A stretch of DNA of 64,000 nucleotides from Bartonella sp. TP. Lineage in GTDB: Bacteria > Pseudomonadota > Alphaproteobacteria > Rhizobiales > Rhizobiaceae. Below are positions 43,551 through 54,248 of this stretch, piece by piece. Position 1 is the first letter of the stretch, and each line of letters begins with the position of its first letter. A model generated the notes under the pieces. It saw nothing but the letters and a program-made list of their open reading frames with translations. It was not told where the DNA came from and searched no databases. The translations under genes and the position numbers were made by a program. The DNA lies in the NCBI RefSeq assembly GCF_030406085.1, contig NZ_CP129002.1:372001-436000 (forward strand). The letters are read 5' to 3'.

Positions 43551-45473
43551 TTAAATATTTTTAGCTTTAGACTCGGCTTCTTTACCCGTTGGCCTAACCC
43601 AACCAGAAAGAAAATCAAAACCTCGGTATTGAGCCTGCCTCTCAGGAAACTGTAGTTTATTCCAATAAGCCAAATTTATATATTTTGGCGTCCAGGTAGG
43701 AAGTAGATAATAGTTCCACTTAAGTACTCGACCTAAAGCGCGGACAGCAGCTACTATACCTTCGCGAGTCTGCTCATGAATCAAAACATCTATCAGCTTA
43801 TCTACAGCAGGATTGCTAACACCGGCATAATTATTGCTGCCATTGGTATTGGCTAAAGCCGAGCCAAAATAATCCAACTGTTCATTACCAGGGGAATCGC
43901 TTTCTTTATGATTTTCATAAATTATATCAAAATCATGCGTACTGCGTCTATTTATATATTGTGTATTATCCACCGTACGTATACTTATGTCTATACCCAA
44001 ACGGCGTAAATTAGCAGCATAAAAAGATGTAAATTGCTCATTAATAGCAGTAGAAAGCAAAAATTCGATTCTAAATGGATTACCATTTTTGTCAACCAAA
44101 TGGCCATCCCTTAATATCCAGCCCGCTTCTTCTAAAAGCGACATCGCTTCTTCTAAATTCTTGCGCGCATCTTTAGGCGTTTTATAACTTGGGGCCTTAA
44201 ATTCAGTGTCAAAAACTTCATGCGGGACTAAATCTCGCACTTTTTCTAGCATTTGCTTCTCTAAACCCTGCGGCAAGCCCTCTGAGCGCAACGCTGGAAA
44301 GTTATAATAATTCAACACACGCTGACATTGGTTATAAAACAAAGTTTTATTCATAGTATCAAAATCAAGCGCTAGGAATAAAGCCTTGCGCACGCGCCTA
44401 TCCGCAAACTTGGCGCGACGAACATTAATATGATAAGATGGGTAATCCGTAAAAATATTTTGATAAGATCTACGCGTTATTTCACCATTTTGCATAGCTT
44501 TAAAGTTATATTCATGCAACCATCTATGCATTATTTTTTCTTCGCGATAGTCGATTATACCGCCTTTTTTAAAAGCTTCCCATTCAGAATTTTCATCGCG
44601 CATATAATTATATACAATCTTGTCATAATTATTACGCCCAAGATTTACCAAGGAATCCTTGGCCCAGTAGTTTGGCACACGCTCCCAAACTATCTGCTTA
44701 GCAGGAATGATACTAGCTATTTTATAAGCACCAGACCCCAAGGGGATTTCTAAAGTTGGCTTAGTTACATCACGTTGATGGCCGTTTTTATCTTTGCCCA
44801 TCCACCAATGTTTTGGCAAAATCGGCAAATCCCCTATAACCATCGGCATTTCCCTATCGCCACTGCTTTTAAACACAAACTTAACAATATCAGGAGCTGG
44901 GGTTTCTACATGATCTACAATATCAAAATATCCATGATAAAAAGGCGAATATTTATGTATTATACCAAAAGACCAAACAACATCTTCGGTTGTTATGGGT
45001 GTACCATCATGCCATTTAGCACGCGGGTCTATCTTAAAACTAACCCAGGAAGCGTCTGGCGGAGCCATCATAGCAGAAGCAACACCAGGATAACCCATGC
45101 TACCTTCGTCAATAGAAGCAGTCAACAAAGTATCGTATAGCAACCCGCCACGCAACGAAAGAAGACCTTGGGCTGGAGAGCCTGCTACTATATAGGGGTT
45201 TAAACTGTCAAACGTTCCAATAGCCACCATATTAAGCGTTCCACCTTTTGGTGCATTGGGATTGACATAATCGTAATGTGTAGCTCCATTTCTATATTTA
45301 GAAGGCTCTGTTAGGGTAGGAAAGCTATCCCATTTTAGCTCTGCTGTTTGTGCAGAAGAAGCGGCAGCTGGTTGCTTAGTAACCGCTGCATCTTCACCAT
45401 AGGACAAATTAACTAAACTAGTAATAACAGCAGCTGAGGTTAAAAAATGTAGAATTATAGACGTTGCACGCAA
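43551..45473 (-). CDS. yejA: Peptide ABC transporter substrate-binding protein YejA
   Basis: 640 residues with a signal peptide (about residues 1-26) and the family 5 solute-binding fold: NPNAPKGGTLNMVAIGTFDSLNPY, KWHDGTPITTEDVVWSF, and a C-terminal part with YENHKESDSPGNEQ typical of the YejA subgroup. First gene of yejABEF; no clear regulator site is seen upstream. Confidence 0.92.
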   Translation of the reverse strand: MRATSIILHFLTSAAVITSLVNLSYGEDAAVTKQPAAASSAQTAELKWDSFPTLTEPSKYRNGATHYDYVNPNAPKGGTLNMVAIGTFDSLNPYIVAGSPAQGLLSLRGGLLYDTLLTASIDEGSMGYPGVASAMMAPPDASWVSFKIDPRAKWHDGTPITTEDVVWSFGIIHKYSPFYHGYFDIVDHVETPAPDIVKFVFKSSGDREMPMVIGDLPILPKHWWMGKDKNGHQRDVTKPTLEIPLGSGAYKIASIIPAKQIVWERVPNYWAKDSLVNLGRNNYDKIVYNYMRDENSEWEAFKKGGIIDYREEKIMHRWLHEYNFKAMQNGEITRRSYQNIFTDYPSYHINVRRAKFADRRVRKALFLALDFDTMNKTLFYNQCQRVLNYYNFPALRSEGLPQGLEKQMLEKVRDLVPHEVFDTEFKAPSYKTPKDARKNLEEAMSLLEEAGWILRDGHLVDKNGNPFRIEFLLSTAINEQFTSFYAANLRRLGIDISIRTVDNTQYINRRSTHDFDIIYENHKESDSPGNEQLDYFGSALANTNGSNNYAGVSNPAVDKLIDVLIHEQTREGIVAAVRALGRVLKWNYYLLPTWTPKYINLAYWNKLQFPERQAQYRGFDFLSGWVRPTGKEAESKAKNI

Positions 45474-45577
45474 GATTTTTCTCCTATATTAACCCCGTTC
45501 ACTTTACAGTATTTTTTTTTCTATAGCAAACGCATTTTTACATTTTTTTTACTTTATGCATAAAAAAATCACTTTAT

Positions 45578-46087
45578 CTATTGCAATTGTGAAGCTTTAT
45601 ACAAATATAGTAGCAGATCAGCCCTATTTTTTTCTTCCGTAATTCCTTGGAAACCCATGCGGTTTCCTGGCACAACCCCCTGTGGAGCCGTTAAATATTT
45701 GTCTAGCAGGGCTGGCGACCAAGTTTTATGCTCGTTAGCAAAATCTTGCATAGCCGCAGAATAATAAAAATTCTTTTGCGACGCTATTTTTCTGCCTACT
45801 ATCTGGGATAGATTGGGCCCTATGCCGCCTACCGCCCCCGCGCTGAGGCTATGACAGACCATACATTGCTGAAAAAGCACTTTTCCGTGCGCGGCATCAG
45901 GAATTATCGCGGCCTGCGCTTTTGGCAAATTCGGCTTAACTATTGAAGCTTGCGTTATATCATAAGCAATATGATCCTCACTATTTGCAAATAGCAAATA
46001 ACTGCAGATTATGATAAAGCCACCTATTATTACCCAAAATATTATAGCATAAAGCAGCATCTTAAATATTTGTTTACCCATTAGCAT
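45578..46087 (-). CDS. Membrane-anchored c-type cytochrome
   Basis: 169 residues with an uncleaved N-terminal anchor (residues 8-33) and a class I cytochrome c domain in the periplasm. Heme site CMVCH (Cys75, Cys78, His79); axial Met144 in GNRMGFQG. It matches the CycM/cytochrome c552 type, which carries electrons from the bc1 complex to a terminal oxidase in alphaproteobacteria. Divergent from kdsB with 43 bases between starts. Confidence 0.88.
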   Translation of the reverse strand: MLMGKQIFKMLLYAIIFWVIIGGFIIICSYLLFANSEDHIAYDITQASIVKPNLPKAQAAIIPDAAHGKVLFQQCMVCHSLSAGAVGGIGPNLSQIVGRKIASQKNFYYSAAMQDFANEHKTWSPALLDKYLTAPQGVVPGNRMGFQGITEEKNRADLLLYLYKASQLQ

Positions 46088-46130
46088 AATTTAAGTTAAT
46101 ATATTTGCGAACAAATAACAAACTAAATGG

Positions 46131-46877
46131 ATGAATTTGATGCCAAATGATTTAGCAATAATAATACCAGCACGTCTAGGCGCCAGCCGCTTACCCAACA
46201 AGCCGCTGGCTGACATAGCTGGTACACCGATGATTATACATGTTGCTCAACGTGCCAAGAATGCTTCTATCGGGCCTGTATTTATCGCCACTGGCGACAG
46301 CGAAATAGTTAATGTGGCTCGCGACTATGGCTTTAAAGCAATTTTAACTCAGCAAACACATGAAACAGGCTCTGATCGTGTTTTTGAAGCCTTATGCATA
46401 ATAGAGCAAGAGCGCCAACAAAAATACAAATATGTCATGAATCTGCAAGGCGATTTACCCAATGTTAATAGCGATTCTTTGAAAATTGCTCTAGAAGCAA
46501 TGATCCTTAGCAAAGCCGATATAACGACGTTAGCAAATCTTGTGAATGATATAACAGAAAAAAATAATGAGAATGTAGTAAAACTCATAGCGGCAGCCAG
46601 AGCAGAATATTTACAAGCACTATATTTTACTAGAGCAGCAGCGCCCCATGGCAATGCCGAATTTTATAAACATATAGGTATTTATCTATATAAAAGAGAT
46701 GCTTTGGAAAAATTTATAAAACTACCAGCATCTAAATTAGAGCAACAAGAAAGACTAGAGCAATTGCGAGCTCTTGAAGCTGGCATGACTATAGCGGCAA
46801 AGCTGGTTTTAGACGACCCTATAAGTGTGGATACAGCGGAAGATTTAGAACAAGCACGCAAGCTATTAGCAAAATAA
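46131..46877 (+). CDS. kdsB: CMP-Kdo synthetase (3-deoxy-manno-octulosonate cytidylyltransferase)
   Basis: Activates Kdo with CTP for WaaA. Begins with IIIPARLGASRLPNKPLADI (CTP-binding), then QTHETGSDRV and NLQGDLPNV, HIGIYLYKRDAL, and the final SVDTAEDLEQAR. 248 residues is normal. A second in-frame ATG (Met4) is possible. Functionally tied to lpxK/waaA at 9304-11719. Confidence 0.95.
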   Translation: MNLMPNDLAIIIPARLGASRLPNKPLADIAGTPMIIHVAQRAKNASIGPVFIATGDSEIVNVARDYGFKAILTQQTHETGSDRVFEALCIIEQERQQKYKYVMNLQGDLPNVNSDSLKIALEAMILSKADITTLANLVNDITEKNNENVVKLIAAARAEYLQALYFTRAAAPHGNAEFYKHIGIYLYKRDALEKFIKLPASKLEQQERLEQLRALEAGMTIAAKLVLDDPISVDTAEDLEQARKLLAK

Positions 46878-46920
46878 TTTTTAAGCTTGTGTTTTTGGCA
46901 AAAATGTTGCATATAAATAA

Positions 46921-47017
46921 TGGAAGGTTGAGTACGGACATGGAATTCGCCAACCGGGTCAGATTCGGAAGAAAGCAGCCCTAACGAATCCTCTGTGGGT
47001 CGTGGTTCGGCCTTCCA
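46921..47017 (+). ncRNA. ffs: Signal recognition particle RNA, small bacterial type
   Basis: Ends pair (TGGAAGG / CCTTCCA). The conserved apical domain reads GGGTCAGATTCGGAAGAAAG followed by CAGCCCTAACGA, which is the Ffh-binding loop with its symmetric and asymmetric internal loops. A TATAAA element just ahead could be its -10 box. The position directly upstream of dnaX is usual in alphaproteobacteria. Confidence 0.93.
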
Positions 47018-47066
47018 CCAAAATACCGTTTACCCAAATCTTTAAAAGCTATAGATACTCCCAACA

Positions 47067-48305
47067 ATGCAAGAATCCGGCTATAAAGTATTAGCACGCA
47101 AATATAGGCCAAAAAATTTTAACGAATTAATCGGCCAAGACCATATGGTGCAAACGCTAGCCAATGCCTTCGAAACGCAACGCATAACACAAGCATGGAT
47201 GCTAACTGGCGTGCGCGGTGTAGGTAAAACAACAACAGCGCGTATTTTAGCTCGCGCACTAAATTATAGCACCGATAAGATAACCGCTCCCACCGTTAAA
47301 TTAGAAGAGCTCGGTGAGCATTGCTCCTCTATAATGAGCGGTAACCATATTGATGTTATAGAAATGGATGCGGCCTCTCATACTGGCATAGACGATATAA
47401 GAGAAATTATTGACCGCATAAAATATCGGCCTGTGAGTGCACGTTATAAAGTTTATATTATTGACGAAGTGCATATGCTTTCTAACCAAGCTTTTAATGG
47501 CTTATTAAAAACTTTAGAGGAGCCGCCTAGCCACGCCAAATTTATTTTTGCCACTACGGAAATACGCAAAGTCCCTGTTACAGTCTTATCCCGCTGCCAG
47601 CGCTTTGATTTGCGCCGAGTAGATACCGAATTATTAACCGAATATTTAAAAAAAATTATACAGCTTGAAAATGTACAAGCAGATGAAGATGCCTTATTCA
47701 TGATAGCGCGAGCGGGCACTGGCTCTGTACGCGACACACTTTCAATATTAGAACAGGCAATAGCCTATGGCAACGGCCAGCTACAAGCAGCTGAAGTAAG
47801 CGCAATGTTAGGCTTTACTACAAAAGAGCAGATTATTGCCCTCTTTGAATATATAATACAAGGCGAAGCTAGCAAGGCACTGCAATTATTCAATGACTTA
47901 TATCAAGCTGGGGTCGAGCCAATTAATTTATTAATAGATTTAGCCGATTTCAATCACGTTGTGTTAAAATTAAAACTTATAGATGAAATGGCCAAAAGTA
48001 ATGCACTATGGCAAGCAGAGAGAGAACGCGGGCAATCGCTCGCGCAAAGGCTGGATATAAGCAACATTGAGCGCAATTGGCGAATATTGCAAAGCGGCAT
48101 TGAAGATGCGACTAAATCTTTCAGCGCATTACAAGCATGCGAAATGACCATTATACGATTATGCTATGCAGCAAATATTCCAAATTTAGAAAGTTTTTTA
48201 AATGGTTCTATGGCAACAAAAGCACCGCCCAACTTAGATAATGAAGTAATAAGGGCAGCGCGCCAAAAATTCCCAGATCTCAGCATTAATATTATTAAAG
48301 AATAA
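47067..48305 (+). CDS. dnaX: DNA polymerase III subunit gamma/tau, shortened
   Basis: Clamp-loader ATPase. Walker A GVRGVGKT at residues 48-55, DEVHML Walker B, and the [10 protein letters not shown] sensor region are intact. The zinc module is degenerate (ALNY and GEHCSSI keep one cysteine), as in other Rhizobiales. Only 412 residues: soon after the clamp-loader collar the chain jumps to a short tail ([19 protein letters not shown]) that resembles the usual C-terminal end of tau. The long linker and most of the polymerase-binding region are therefore missing. recR starts 4 bases after the stop; the ybaB gene usually between them is absent. Confidence 0.93.
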   Translation: MQESGYKVLARKYRPKNFNELIGQDHMVQTLANAFETQRITQAWMLTGVRGVGKTTTARILARALNYSTDKITAPTVKLEELGEHCSSIMSGNHIDVIEMDAASHTGIDDIREIIDRIKYRPVSARYKVYIIDEVHMLSNQAFNGLLKTLEEPPSHAKFIFATTEIRKVPVTVLSRCQRFDLRRVDTELLTEYLKKIIQLENVQADEDALFMIARAGTGSVRDTLSILEQAIAYGNGQLQAAEVSAMLGFTTKEQIIALFEYIIQGEASKALQLFNDLYQAGVEPINLLIDLADFNHVVLKLKLIDEMAKSNALWQAERERGQSLAQRLDISNIERNWRILQSGIEDATKSFSALQACEMTIIRLCYAANIPNLESFLNGSMATKAPPNLDNEVIRAARQKFPDLSINIIKE

Positions 48306-48309
48306 TAAA

Positions 48310-48909
48310 ATGCATAAAAACAATACGGAAATTGACCAGTTAATAAAGCTGCTAGCGCAATTGCCCGGACTAGGGCCCCGTTCGGCCAGGCGCGCTGCTC
48401 TGCATCTTATTAACAAACGAACGAGCTTAATGCAGCCTTTGAGCGCAGCCTTAAACAATGTTTTTGAACGTATAAAAATCTGTAACATATGCAATAATAT
48501 CGACACACACGACCCATGTAATATCTGCTGCGATAAAAGCCGAGATAAAAATACACTAATAATTGTAGAAGAAGTAGCAGATTTATGGGCCTTAGAACGC
48601 TCAATGATTTTACGCGCTAAGTATCATGTCTTAGGCGGGCATTTAGCACCCTTAGACGGTATTACAGCAAAAAATTTGCATCTAGCCACTTTACCTATGC
48701 GTCTGGAGCAAGAGCGTTTTACAGAGATCATTATTGCCGTAAATGCTACTATAGAAGGGCAAACTACCGCACATTACATAAAGAATTTGCTAAAGGATTT
48801 TGCCATTAAAATCACCCGCCTTGCGCGCGGAGTGCCGCTAGGCGGAGAGCTAGATTATCTAGACGAGGGCACCTTAGCCCAGGCTATAGATGGCCGCACC
48901 AATCTATAG
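48310..48909 (+). CDS. recR: Recombination mediator RecR
   Basis: 199 residues. HhH segment [17 protein letters not shown], the CNICNNID...CNICCD zinc finger, a Toprim domain with [11 protein letters not shown] and the conserved [16 protein letters not shown] tail. Works with RecFO at single-strand gaps. Confidence 0.96.
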   Translation: MHKNNTEIDQLIKLLAQLPGLGPRSARRAALHLINKRTSLMQPLSAALNNVFERIKICNICNNIDTHDPCNICCDKSRDKNTLIIVEEVADLWALERSMILRAKYHVLGGHLAPLDGITAKNLHLATLPMRLEQERFTEIIIAVNATIEGQTTAHYIKNLLKDFAIKITRLARGVPLGGELDYLDEGTLAQAIDGRTNL

Positions 48910-48962
48910 CTTACCTCATAGCTAGACTTGCCATAATTTGGTAAAGCTCTATCTCGATCTAT

Positions 48963-49724
48963 ATGGACAGATTACAAAATATAAATCTAGACGAAACGGC
49001 ATTTTTTTTTGACTTTGACGGCACCTTAGTAGATATCTGTCCCAAACCGCAAGAAATTGTTATAGCAAACGATTTACCTAACATTCTAGCTATTATCAAC
49101 GAGAAAACTCATAATGCTATGGCTATTATAAGCGGCAGGAAAACAGAAGAAATAGAGCAGCTGCTAAAGATACCCCTGAATATTGCTGGCATACATGGCG
49201 CTGTAATTAAAAACATTAATGGTGAATTAATTACAGCTAGTGAAAGTGCAGATTTTGCCGAAGCCAGACAATATATGAAAAGCCATGCAGAAGAACAATC
49301 ATTATTATATATAGAAGACAAAGGACTTTCCATAGCTATTCATTACCGCAACAAAGATAGCTATATGAACATAAAGTTAAAGAAACAAGCCTATGATTTG
49401 GCACTTTCAGCATTAGAGCTCTGCAAAGATAATTATGAGCTACAATTTGGTAAGTTGGTAATAGAGCTAAAACCAAAGGGGCAAAATAAAGGCACAGCTC
49501 TAGATTATTTTATGAACCAACCGAATTTTAAAAATCGTCTACCGCTGTGTTTTGGCGATGACATAACAGACTATTCTATGTTTGCCGCCGCTAAAAAATA
49601 TAATGGGTTCGCATATAAAATAGAGGAAAACACAAAATCAAACGAAAATAAAGGCTGGGCTAACATAGCTACCCCCAAGCAATTACGAAATATCTTGCAA
49701 CAAATGATCGAGTTAAATAAATAA
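48963..49724 (+). CDS. otsB: Trehalose-6-phosphate phosphatase
   Basis: HAD phosphatase; nucleophile Asp17 in FDFDGTLVD with Asp19 as acid/base. IISGRKTEEIEQLL and IAGIHGAVI follow, and motif IV is CFGDDITDYSMF. 253 residues is normal. Its TAA overlaps the ATG of otsA by one base, so translation is coupled and the two steps of trehalose synthesis are made together. Confidence 0.94.
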   Translation: MDRLQNINLDETAFFFDFDGTLVDICPKPQEIVIANDLPNILAIINEKTHNAMAIISGRKTEEIEQLLKIPLNIAGIHGAVIKNINGELITASESADFAEARQYMKSHAEEQSLLYIEDKGLSIAIHYRNKDSYMNIKLKKQAYDLALSALELCKDNYELQFGKLVIELKPKGQNKGTALDYFMNQPNFKNRLPLCFGDDITDYSMFAAAKKYNGFAYKIEENTKSNENKGWANIATPKQLRNILQQMIELNK

Positions 49725-51091
49725 TGAGCAGACTCATAATTGTTTCGAACCGAGTAGCCAGCCCTAATGAGCGTGGGGCAGCCTCTGCTGGCGGCCTAGC
49801 AATAGCCTTGCAACACGCATTAAGCCAGCGCGGCGGCCTTTGGCTAGGTTGGTCTGGCAAAGCTGTTGCAGAAACTGATATGCTTAAACGCCGCGAAATT
49901 AAAACAAATAATATAGACTATATCTTGCTAGATTTAACCCAAGAGCAAGTTACAAACTATTATCATGGTTTTTCAAATCGCCTATTATGGCCGCTTTGCC
50001 ACTATCGCCTAGATTTACTAAAATTTGAGGCCGAAGAATTTAAGTCCTACATAGAGGTTAATCGTTTATTTGCAGAAAATTTACTAAATTTACTGCGCAA
50101 AGATGATGTAATATGGGTACATGATTATCACTTATTGCCTCTAGCTAGCGAATTACGGCAATTAGGAGTAAAAAATCCCATAGGCTTTTTTTTACACATA
50201 CCCTTTCCTTGCCCCGATGTTTTTGCTACCGCTCCGCCTAGTCGGCATTTGCTAAGTGCTATGTGCTCTTACGATCTGCTAGGCTTTCAAAGCCAAAATG
50301 ATCTACAAAATTTTACGCAAGCATTAAAGGCAGAAAATATAGCAACCAAGATAGATAATAATAAATATCACATATTTGGGCATGAGCTTAAAACAGGCGT
50401 ATTTCCAGCTTCTATAGATACTGCTGGCTTTGCTAAATTGGCTAGTGAAACTAATGATATAGAGCTTTCTCAGCGCTTGATAGTAGGTGTAGATCGGTTA
50501 GATTATTCCAAAGGCATTTTAGAGCGCATGCAAGCCTATAAATTATTCCTAAGCCAGAATGCAAATCTTATAGAAAAGGTAAAATTTCTGCAAATTACCC
50601 CTCGCTCACGCACAGATTTACTAGCATATAAACAATTGCGACAAGAGGTAGCAAAATTGGCAGGAAATATAAATGGCCAATATGGCACCGTAAAATGGAC
50701 ACCCATGAACTATATCAATAAGGCAATAAAACAGGCCGAATTAAGCGCGATCTATAGAAGCGCTATCGCAGCATTAGTAACCCCGTTACGTGACGGTATG
50801 AATTTAGTAGCCAAAGAATATGTCGCTGCGCAAGATCCAAGCAATCCAGGGGTTTTGATAATTTCTCGCTTTGCGGGCGCAGCAGATAGCCTAACCGGGG
50901 CATTAATAGTAAACCCGTATGACACGCAAAATGTTGCAAATGCTTTAAGCACAGCAATCGCTATGGACAAAGAAGAGCGCATATCGCGCTGGCAACCTAT
51001 GCAAGATTATTTATTAAAACATGACGCGGCTAATTGGTGCGAAAATTTTTTAAAGCAGCTTTCGGCAAAACCCTTGCATAGCTATAAATAA
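49724..51091 (+). CDS. otsA: Trehalose-6-phosphate synthase
   Basis: GT20 glycosyltransferase using UDP-glucose and glucose-6-phosphate. VSNRVASPN and AGGLAIALQ at the N-terminus, WVHDYHLLPLA, GFFLHIPFPCPDVF, VGVDRLDYSKGILERM and the C-terminal LRDGMNLVAKEYVAAQ are all present. 455 residues is normal. Trehalose serves as osmoprotectant or stress solute. Confidence 0.95.
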   Translation: MSRLIIVSNRVASPNERGAASAGGLAIALQHALSQRGGLWLGWSGKAVAETDMLKRREIKTNNIDYILLDLTQEQVTNYYHGFSNRLLWPLCHYRLDLLKFEAEEFKSYIEVNRLFAENLLNLLRKDDVIWVHDYHLLPLASELRQLGVKNPIGFFLHIPFPCPDVFATAPPSRHLLSAMCSYDLLGFQSQNDLQNFTQALKAENIATKIDNNKYHIFGHELKTGVFPASIDTAGFAKLASETNDIELSQRLIVGVDRLDYSKGILERMQAYKLFLSQNANLIEKVKFLQITPRSRTDLLAYKQLRQEVAKLAGNINGQYGTVKWTPMNYINKAIKQAELSAIYRSAIAALVTPLRDGMNLVAKEYVAAQDPSNPGVLIISRFAGAADSLTGALIVNPYDTQNVANALSTAIAMDKEERISRWQPMQDYLLKHDAANWCENFLKQLSAKPLHSYK

Positions 51092-51111
51092 ACTTATATC
51101 ATTCATTAATC

Positions 51112-51774
51112 ATGAAAATCCTAACTATAGATACCGCCAGCGATATGTGCATGTGCATGATAAAAGAAACTGCTGGCATACAGCATTCGGCTATCGAAAA
51201 TATAGGACGTGGCCATGCCGAAAGATTAATTTTGCAAATAGATGAGCTATGCAAAAAAGCCAACCTCTCACTAAGCGAGCTAGATGCTGTCTGCGTAAAT
51301 ACTGGCCCAGGCTCATTTACAGGAATAAGAATAGGTGTCGCTTCAGCGCGCGGTCTGCAGTTAGCTTTGCAAAAGCCAGCTATAGGCGTTAGCTATTTCA
51401 CGGCCCTTGGCCTATACGCTCATACCTTATGTGAAGATAAAAATATCGCTGTAATCTTCAAAGCCTATAGCGGTCATTACAATTGCATGTTTTGGTCGCC
51501 AAATGAAAATTTTTTTGATATAACAACTAGCTCTACCCTATCGCTAGAACAGTTAAAAACTCGCGTAAAAAATAATTACATAATTATAGGCAACGGCGCC
51601 CAGGACCTTGAAAGCCCAGACAAAATAGTCATTAGCAATGAAGATTTGTTACAAACGCTTGATAATATAGCCCGGCAGATCTTATCCGAAGCGACACAAA
51701 TTAATAGCAACGCCATCACCTGCCCGCCAAAGCCTTTATATATGCTACCATACCAACAACACTCTGAGCGCTAA
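51112..51774 (+). CDS. tsaB: tRNA threonylcarbamoyladenosine biosynthesis protein TsaB
   Basis: 220 residues with the ASKHA fold: ILTIDTASDMCMC, RGHAERLILQI, VNTGPGSFTGIRIGVASARGL. Non-catalytic partner of TsaD in t6A37 formation. Its stop overlaps the rimI start (TAATG). Confidence 0.93.
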   Translation: MKILTIDTASDMCMCMIKETAGIQHSAIENIGRGHAERLILQIDELCKKANLSLSELDAVCVNTGPGSFTGIRIGVASARGLQLALQKPAIGVSYFTALGLYAHTLCEDKNIAVIFKAYSGHYNCMFWSPNENFFDITTSSTLSLEQLKTRVKNNYIIIGNGAQDLESPDKIVISNEDLLQTLDNIARQILSEATQINSNAITCPPKPLYMLPYQQHSER

Positions 51775-52277
51775 TGGGCTTAGAATTTTACAATAGAAAA
51801 ACTAAATTTATCATACGCCAAATGGCCCCAGAAGATAGCATGGCAGCTAGCCAGCTACATGCCAACCGTTTCAACCCAGCTTGGAGTTATGCAAGCTTTT
51901 ACAAATTTCTAAATGACGCGCAGATATTAGGCTGGTGTGCCTGCACACAAGGCCAGCAAGAGCAAATGCTAGGATTTATCCTATTACGCATGGCGGCAGA
52001 TGAGGCAGAAATACTAACCATTCTTACGCAAAAAAATTCCGAAGAACGCGGCATTGCAACAAATTTATTACGCGCCGCCATGCAAGCCTTGCATGAATTA
52101 CAAGCAAACAACCTTTATCTAGATGTAGATGAAAATAATCACAAAGCTATAAAGCTATACAAAAAATTTCAATTTAAGCCTATAAGCACACGCAAAGCCT
52201 ATTATAATAATGGCGCTGAACAAAAGCGCTCTAACGCCATTGTGATGTGCTATAATTTCTGTTATACTGGGTTATAA
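51774..52277 (+). CDS. rimI: GNAT acetyltransferase, RimI-like
   Basis: 167 residues. Coenzyme A site EERGIATNLLRAAMQ; LYLDVDENNHKAIKLYKKFQF is the typical RimI end. Presumed N-terminal acetylation of ribosomal protein S18, although it may have other targets. Overlaps tsaB by one base. Confidence 0.88.
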   Translation: MGLEFYNRKTKFIIRQMAPEDSMAASQLHANRFNPAWSYASFYKFLNDAQILGWCACTQGQQEQMLGFILLRMAADEAEILTILTQKNSEERGIATNLLRAAMQALHELQANNLYLDVDENNHKAIKLYKKFQFKPISTRKAYYNNGAEQKRSNAIVMCYNFCYTGL

Positions 52278-52307
52278 TATTTAAATAACTAATAACATAA
52301 ACACTCT

Positions 52308-53690
52308 ATGGACCCGACTGAACCACTGTTAACCCCTAAAGCAACGCGTAAGTTTTTTATAAAAACCTATGGCTGTCAAATGAATGTATATGATAGCCAG
52401 CGTATATGCGATAGTTTAATAGCTGAAGGCTACACCAATACAGATAATGTTGACGAAGCGGATTTGGTGCTAGTTAACACCTGCCACATAAGAGAAAAAG
52501 CAGCAGAAAAGCTTTATTCCGATCTAGGCCGCTTACGTGTGAAAAGTGAACGCTCTGGCAACAAGAAGCTGCAAATAGCGGTTGCTGGCTGCGTAGCCCA
52601 AGCAGAGGGCGAAGAAATATTTAAACGCGCAAAAGTAGTAGATGTAATAATAGGTCCACAAGCCTATCACAAATTACCAAGCTTATTGCAACAAGCCCAA
52701 CAGGGCAAAAAAATAATAGATACCGCTTATAGCACAGAAGATAAATTTAACCACTTACCTTTGCCAAAAGCAGCAAATATCGCTAAGCGAGGCATTACTG
52801 CTTTTTTAACGGTGCAAGAAGGTTGCGATAAATTTTGCACTTTTTGCGTGGTTCCCTATACTAGAGGAGCGCAAATTTCACGCCCTTCTAAACAAATTAT
52901 TGAAGAAGCAACCAAACTGGTTCAGGCTGGCGTTAAAGAAATAACTTTGCTAGGGCAAAATGTTAATGCCTGGGCTGAAGAATCAGGCAAGCAAAAATAT
53001 AACCTGGCCCATCTTTTATTCGATTTAGCAAAAATTCATGGCATAGAGCGGCTACGTTACACAACTAGCCATCCGCTTGATATGAATGATGATTTAATTG
53101 CAGCACATCGTGATCTAGATATATTAATGCCTTATTTGCACCTACCCGTACAATCTGGCTCTGACAAAATTCTAAAAGCTATGAATCGGCGCCATAATGC
53201 TAGCGATTACATAAAGTTAATAGAAAGAATCCGCAAGGCAAAACCAGACATAGCTTTTTCTGGCGATTTTATCGTAGGTTTTCCTGGCGAAACAGCAGAA
53301 GATTTTGCCGCAACAGTGGATTTAGTAAAAATAGTTGAATATAGCGCAGCTTATTCATTTAAATATTCACCACGTCCTGGTACGCCTGGTGCTAACTTAA
53401 CCAATATTGTAGAAGAATCTATTAAGGATGCTCGCCTAACACAATTGCAAGCCCTATTGCGCGAGCAACAGACAGCTTTTTTGAAAAGCAAAATAAACCA
53501 AACCACCAGCGTTTTAGTTGAAAAAACTGGACGCCATGCTGGCCAAATGATAGGCAGATCGCCTTGGCTTTTACCCGTTGCAGTTAATTGCAGCGCACCA
53601 ATAGGCCGCTTGGTAGAAGTAACTATCACCCATGCCGAGCCAAATAGCTGGCTCGGACAATATGTAGATACAACTAAATTAGCTGTTTGA
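52308..53690 (+). CDS. miaB: tRNA-2-methylthio-N6-isopentenyladenosine37 methylthiotransferase
   Basis: 460 residues. The UPF0004 domain supplies Cys23, Cys59 and Cys95 for the auxiliary cluster. The radical SAM site is CDKFCTFC with Cys173, Cys177 and Cys180. The TRAM domain is at the end. Follows rimI by 30 bases; the fur-type gene often between them in Rhizobiales is absent here. Confidence 0.96.
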   Translation: MDPTEPLLTPKATRKFFIKTYGCQMNVYDSQRICDSLIAEGYTNTDNVDEADLVLVNTCHIREKAAEKLYSDLGRLRVKSERSGNKKLQIAVAGCVAQAEGEEIFKRAKVVDVIIGPQAYHKLPSLLQQAQQGKKIIDTAYSTEDKFNHLPLPKAANIAKRGITAFLTVQEGCDKFCTFCVVPYTRGAQISRPSKQIIEEATKLVQAGVKEITLLGQNVNAWAEESGKQKYNLAHLLFDLAKIHGIERLRYTTSHPLDMNDDLIAAHRDLDILMPYLHLPVQSGSDKILKAMNRRHNASDYIKLIERIRKAKPDIAFSGDFIVGFPGETAEDFAATVDLVKIVEYSAAYSFKYSPRPGTPGANLTNIVEESIKDARLTQLQALLREQQTAFLKSKINQTTSVLVEKTGRHAGQMIGRSPWLLPVAVNCSAPIGRLVEVTITHAEPNSWLGQYVDTTKLAV

Positions 53691-53737
53691 GCTATGTACC
53701 CTAACCACCCTGCGCATTATAGAGACATATAATTCAC

Positions 53738-54235
53738 GTGATAGAAATTGACCTTTCCCGCCTTTCTACTTTATGGCCTAGCCACACAGAATTATCTGCT
53801 TTTTGCAATATGCTATTAACGCCTATAAGTACCAGCCTTATCTATTATTATCCCAATTGGGAAACTATACAGAGCGAACTGAGTTTAGTTTTTACTGATA
53901 ACGAACATATTACCAAACTTAATAGTAATTGGCGCGGTGTTGATAAAGCAACAAATGTTTTATCCTTTCCTGCTTACGATTTAAAGATTGGCGAGGCGCC
54001 TTCACCAATCCTGGGCGATATAATTTTTGCATTTGAAACGATAAAGGAACAGGCGATAACACAACACAAACCCTTTGAACATCATCTTTCGCATTTATTT
54101 ATTCACGGATTCTTGCATCTTTTAGGATTTGATCATGAAACAGAAGAACAATCTGACAAAATGGAGCCACTAGAGTGTGAAATCTTGGCCAAATTACACA
54201 TACCAAACCCTTATATTTTACCAGAGAATGCTTAA
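53738..54235 (+). CDS. ybeY: Endoribonuclease YbeY
   Basis: 165 residues from a GTG start. Metal site HLFIHGFLHLLGFDHE near residues 125-140, with the three zinc-binding histidines. NWRGVDKATNVLSFP is also typical. Needed for 16S rRNA 3' maturation and quality control. phoH, usually just upstream, is missing: only 47 bases separate it from miaB. Confidence 0.92.
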   Translation: MIEIDLSRLSTLWPSHTELSAFCNMLLTPISTSLIYYYPNWETIQSELSLVFTDNEHITKLNSNWRGVDKATNVLSFPAYDLKIGEAPSPILGDIIFAFETIKEQAITQHKPFEHHLSHLFIHGFLHLLGFDHETEEQSDKMEPLECEILAKLHIPNPYILPENA

Positions 54236-54248
54236 ATAACTTACGACT

